From NCBI GenBank assembly GCA_025929855.1, contig JAICPK010000043.1, positions 1-7,236 on the forward strand: a stretch of DNA of 7,236 nt. The letters run 5' to 3'. This document shows, piece after piece, positions 4,217 to 7,236 of the stretch (its first letter is position 1; each line of letters opens with the position of its first letter). The notes beneath the pieces were generated by a model. That model saw only the letters and a list, made by a program, of their open reading frames with translations. It made no database searches and was not told where the DNA came from. The stretch comes from Nitrososphaera sp. Lineage in GTDB: Archaea > Thermoproteota > Nitrososphaeria > Nitrososphaerales > Nitrososphaeraceae. The position numbers were made by a program, and so were the translations under genes.

Positions 4217-6694
4217 CTATTGTGCAAGATCCAAAGCAGAATTATTCCCACCTATTTGATTGTTGTTAAGATTTGTACCCTGAGTGGAACCAAGTGCTCC
4301 TGGAGCAGCAAGAATAGTAGTTGAGGAAATGTCTGGACGGAGGGCTTCGTTACTAGTTGCAAAGATCCTAATCTGATTTGGTCCGGGAGACAGCTGTGAA
4401 GTCATGTCTGATGTCAGATTAATATTGAATTGTCCGGGGCTTTCTGGCTGGGCCTGTCCTCTTGCTACTACTATTCCATCTTTATTTGAAACAAAATAGT
4501 TCACAGTCACATTGCTGCTTGGCTGACCAGCCACGTCAACACTGACTTTGATGGGAGTAGACTGACCCATAGCTACTATTCTCGGCACATTAACGCTGCT
4601 AATGTCAGCAACTCGAGGTGTCTCATATTGAGACCAATGGCCCACTTCAAAGGGGTATGAGGAATCTCTGAACGCATTAATAGTTATTGTTCCTCCTGCT
4701 ACATTGAAGTTCTCAAGATAGAATGCACCGTTCCTAATTATCGCATGGCCATGGTTTTCAATCCAACTGATGCTGGCATCATAGCGCTTGATGGCATCTT
4801 GGACCGTTATTATATCCCTAAGAGCAGGCGGCACAAATTGCTCATTTCTCATCTCTTGAAGCTCTGCCTTGATCATGTCTGCATGCTCTCTTACGATAGG
4901 GTCGAACCATCCAATGCCTTTAGCTTGTGCTTCGCTTCTAGAATAAGCTAGTCTGCCATCTGTGACAATTCTCTCAGATGCAGCAAGAATCTCCCATGGC
5001 TCAGTCGCAAAGAATGCTCCTGAGCCAGCAATCTCCTTCTCATCGTAATGCCAAATATCAATGTAGGATTCGATACTATCAGGCGTAACATACCTCGAGC
5101 CCTTTGAAAGCTTGAGCGCTTCGCTTGCTGCTGGCGTATATTCAGGATCTACTGTCCGGTCTCCTGGTCCAGTATTAGTGCCCCATTCATAGGTGAAATA
5201 ATCAGTATACATCATGTCAGAAACATCCATTTGGATGCCATGGTGCCAATTTGAATAAAGTGGAGTAAACGTTACCTTACTTGTCGCAGTCGATCGTTCG
5301 CCTACTTGAACCCACTGCTGCAGTGTTTGGTTCCATTTTATTACATCAGAAGGTACATCAATTTTACCAATAGGGCCTTCTGTAGTAATGTCCGTCCAAG
5401 GGCTCCGAAATGGGACCACCTCTCCGGTATATGGATGTCTGAAGGTGGCAGCGTCTGCAACCATTGAATGGATACTCGCGCTATACAAATCCTGCAGACC
5501 TCCGATTGTGTTCCAAGACCCTTGGTGGATTTGTTTGACACCGATGTCAAGCGAAACATTTCCGTCGCCGCCGGATCTTGCGTTTAGTAGAGAATACTTG
5601 CTTGTTATCCCCGCTCCAAAATCATTTACCAAACCTTGCACATTAGCAGAAGCAACAAAGGGGTCGGTCTTCTGGGCAACAAAGATCCTGACAGATTCTT
5701 GAATGCCCATCTTTACAGCATCACCTACAAGCTGATTCCTTTCCTCCTCGGATGTAAAGTTGAAAAACGCTATCTTTTGGGTTATTTCATCAAGTGTAGC
5801 ATTTTGATAGTTCCAATAGCTTGGGTTCTGATATCCCGGCATTCTGCTCAACCAAGGGGCATACATCTGGGCCGGAATTATTGGATTATACTTTACAAAC
5901 GCTCTGCTGCCAGCAAACTCTTCAGTGTATATTTGCCATTGCAAGTTCTTTGGATCTGAACCATATACTACTGTATTTGCCTTGTTCAAATCACCATAGT
6001 CTCTCTGGATACTAAAGCCGATCTTTTCAAGCTCTGAAGCGATCAGCTCCCCCATTGATTCTTTTTTAGGATCGTCTTGTCTGATAAAGAGCTTTATGGT
6101 AACAGGATTGTCATTGAATACCCACTTGCCACCGACATTTGTGGCGCCGGCTGCAATCATTGCCTCTGATATCATGCTTGATGCAAGGGAAGGATTATAC
6201 CTAAACCCAAACGATTCTACTGTGTCTATAATGTTCAGATATTCCGGTGAATACATGCCAAATGGATCCATAAGGGGACTGCCATATCCTCTCAAAATCT
6301 CATTAACCACGAAGTCTCGGTCGATGAGATAGTTTAAAGCATAACGAAATTCCTTGAATTGAAATGGATTGAGGACGTTAGAATCTGCCGCAGGAGCAGG
6401 ATTCACAAAAAACCCTAGCGAGCCAGCAGTCGTATCATATACCGTTAGCCTAGGATCGTTCCTTGCATCATTGGCTGCTTCATGTGGGATGGGGAAAAAA
6501 TACATGTCAAGGGATCCAAATTTGACCTCTTCGAGCGCAAGATTCTCATCGGCCCGGTGTATAAATCTCGCCTGATCTACGTAGGGGCCCTTTTCTTGTA
6601 CCTGTGAGAAGGCAGTATTCTCAAATGCCACAGAGGTAACCAAAAGCAGTACAACAATAGAAACAATGGTAGCAGGTGAGCCCAGTTTTTGCAC
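4217..6694 (-). CDS. Family-5 (peptide/nickel-type) solute-binding protein, apparently permuted, with Ig-like domain
   Basis: An 825-aa exported protein that would capture the importer's substrate outside the cell. The start is GTG at 6694; upstream the frame holds no other start before a TAG at 6718-6716. Residues 1-30 are a signal peptide (hydrophobic core TIVSIVVLLLVTSVAF, likely cleavage after TAFS). Residues 36-375 match the later half of the usual SBP_bac_5 fold: GPYVDQARFI, the LALEEVKFGSLDMYF stretch (52-66) and the hallmark RYALNYLIDRDFVV (117-130). Residues 380-690 match the usual first half: LYSASIHSMV, GEVVPF, SKVTFTPLYSNWHHG (472-486, like the common WHDG motif), VSDMMYTDYF and NGAFYL (655-660). 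The halves are thus in reverse order. Residues 691-798 look like an Ig-type beta domain; the tail 799-825 is Asn/Gly/Ser-rich with no membrane anchor or lipobox. The substrate is unknown; peptides are the default guess from the permease family. Confidence 0.88.
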   Translation of the reverse strand: MQKLGSPATIVSIVVLLLVTSVAFENTAFSQVQEKGPYVDQARFIHRADENLALEEVKFGSLDMYFFPIPHEAANDARNDPRLTVYDTTAGSLGFFVNPAPAADSNVLNPFQFKEFRYALNYLIDRDFVVNEILRGYGSPLMDPFGMYSPEYLNIIDTVESFGFRYNPSLASSMISEAMIAAGATNVGGKWVFNDNPVTIKLFIRQDDPKKESMGELIASELEKIGFSIQRDYGDLNKANTVVYGSDPKNLQWQIYTEEFAGSRAFVKYNPIIPAQMYAPWLSRMPGYQNPSYWNYQNATLDEITQKIAFFNFTSEEERNQLVGDAVKMGIQESVRIFVAQKTDPFVASANVQGLVNDFGAGITSKYSLLNARSGGDGNVSLDIGVKQIHQGSWNTIGGLQDLYSASIHSMVADAATFRHPYTGEVVPFRSPWTDITTEGPIGKIDVPSDVIKWNQTLQQWVQVGERSTATSKVTFTPLYSNWHHGIQMDVSDMMYTDYFTYEWGTNTGPGDRTVDPEYTPAASEALKLSKGSRYVTPDSIESYIDIWHYDEKEIAGSGAFFATEPWEILAASERIVTDGRLAYSRSEAQAKGIGWFDPIVREHADMIKAELQEMRNEQFVPPALRDIITVQDAIKRYDASISWIENHGHAIIRNGAFYLENFNVAGGTITINAFRDSSYPFEVGHWSQYETPRVADISSVNVPRIVAMGQSTPIKVSVDVAGQPSSNVTVNYFVSNKDGIVVARGQAQPESPGQFNINLTSDMTSQLSPGPNQIRIFATSNEALRPDISSTTILAAPGALGSTQGTNLNNNQIGGNNSALDLAQ

Positions 6695-6718
6695 GCTATC
6701 AGAGGCTAGTGCACGCTA
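6690..6718 (-). repeat. 9-bp direct repeat over the binding-protein gene start
   Basis: TAGCGTGCA (minus strand) occurs at 6718-6710 and again at 6698-6690, a period of 20 bases or about two helix turns. The first copy touches the downstream edge of the TATA element and the second contains the GTG start codon. Two same-face repeats at a transcription start are a common operator layout for a repressor, so regulation of the transporter through these sites is plausible, though nothing else supports it here. Confidence 0.5.
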
Positions 6719-6729
6719 ATATATTTTTT
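6717..6729 (-). promoter_or_regulatory. TATA element for a leaderless binding-protein transcript
   Basis: The minus strand reads AAAAAATATATTA in the 59-base gap between the ATPase gene and the binding-protein gene. The centre of the TATAT core is about 27 bases before the GTG start, so transcription would begin at the start codon itself, giving a leaderless message. This matches the absence of any Shine-Dalgarno element and supports the GTG start. Confidence 0.6.
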
Positions 6730-6753
6730 CTAAAGATAGTTTCGATTCATTCG

Positions 6754-7236
6754 TTAACTTTCTATCTCAGGTATCGCACTTATTAGCATCCTTGTATATG
6801 GATGGACAGGATCCGAAAGGATTTTATCAATCGGACCTATCTCGACTATCTTACCTGATTTCATTATAGCTAAATCGTCTCCTATATATCGGGCTGTCGA
6901 TAGGTCGTGTGTGATGTAAATGTAAGATATTTTGTACTTTTGCCTTAGGCTCTGCATAAGTCCTAAAATTTCGCCCCTAACGGACACATCAAGCATCGAC
7001 ACTGGTTCGTCAGCCACGATAAGTGTAGGCCGGAGCACTAACGCTCTTGCTATGGCGACCCTTTGCCTTTGGCCTCCTGAGAGTGTGTATGGTAGCCTGC
7101 CTGCTACCTCTTCTGCTGGCTCAAGCCCTACCTCTCGTAGAGCAGTTAGAACGTTTTCTAACTTTTGCTGCTTTGAGATTCGGTTGTCGTGGATGCTGAT
7201 TGGCTCCATTACTATATCCCTAACCTTCATACGGGG
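6754..7236 (-). CDS. dppF: DppF/OppF-type ABC ATPase, C-terminal part (cut by right edge)
   Basis: The frame is open through the right edge; the ATG at 7230 is internal, because the codons before it complete the family phrase NPRM followed by VRDIVMEPISIH. The protein is the cytoplasmic ATP-hydrolysing subunit of a peptide-type importer. Visible in order are the helical region (LREVGLEPAEEVAGRLPYTL), the signature LSGGQRQRVAIARAL, Walker B LIVADEPVSMLD with its D-loop, the switch His in ITHDLSTARY, and the oligo_HPY phrase HPYTRMLISAIP. Walker A lies beyond the edge. EPVSMLDVSVRGEIL is the form usual for the Opp/Dpp branch. The chain ends with PEIES right after the HPY phrase, so the Cys-containing tail found in many relatives (CxFxxRCP) is absent. 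A second ATPase (DppD type) is expected further upstream but not visible. It ends 59 bases before the binding-protein gene. Confidence 0.93.
   Translation of the reverse strand, partial: PRMKVRDIVMEPISIHDNRISKQQKLENVLTALREVGLEPAEEVAGRLPYTLSGGQRQRVAIARALVLRPTLIVADEPVSMLDVSVRGEILGLMQSLRQKYKISYIYITHDLSTARYIGDDLAIMKSGKIVEIGPIDKILSDPVHPYTRMLISAIPEIES

Noticed and set aside
5388..5959. Two overlapping plus-strand frames of 104 and 107 codons
   Set aside because: Both are antisense to the conserved middle of the solute-binding protein and have no start signals or recognisable content.
6754..7230. Complete ATPase of 158 aa starting at ATG 7230
   Set aside because: The Met is the internal one of the NPRM phrase, and a protein starting there would lack Walker A; the gene is simply cut by the window edge.

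Overview
The window looks like a chromosome segment of an archaeon, most likely a thaumarchaeon of the Nitrososphaera type. This rests on family resemblance and style, not on a marker gene. An archaeal KH/NusA-like RNA-binding gene sits directly in front of an archaeal-type aspartyl-tRNA synthetase gene. Several starts have an AT-rich TATA element at leaderless distance, start codons are mostly not ATG, and the long solute-binding protein and the permease with a large outside domain are typical of archaeal importers. All convincing genes are on the minus strand, so transcription runs from high to low coordinates.

Right half (7236 to 1226): most of an oligopeptide/dipeptide-type (Opp/Dpp, peptide/nickel family) ABC importer. 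In transcription order these are an OppF/DppF-like ATPase cut by the window edge, a family-5 solute-binding protein of 825 aa, a 556-base gap, a DppB-type permease and a DppC-type permease. The two permease genes overlap by 4 bases. The binding protein captures the substrate outside the cell, the permeases form the channel, and the ATPase (with a partner presumably beyond the right edge) drives transport. The substrate cannot be read from the sequence.

Left part (902 to 1): a short KH-domain protein gene with a TATA box inside a 16-bp palindrome, followed 5 bases later by aspS, which runs off the left edge. This is an information-processing operon unrelated to the transporter.

The most notable points are: (1) the DppC gene appears to start at CTG (2617), with a Shine-Dalgarno element and a CTGA stop/start overlap, so an ATG-only call loses its first membrane helix; (2) the binding protein looks circularly permuted, with the usual second half of the fold first and the usual first half second, followed by an Ig-like domain; (3) a 9-bp direct repeat of 20-bp period covers the start of the binding-protein gene; (4) the two long gaps (903-1225 and 3661-4216) contain protein-like but broken reading frames that may be gene remnants. 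I see no tRNA, rRNA, CRISPR array or insertion sequence.
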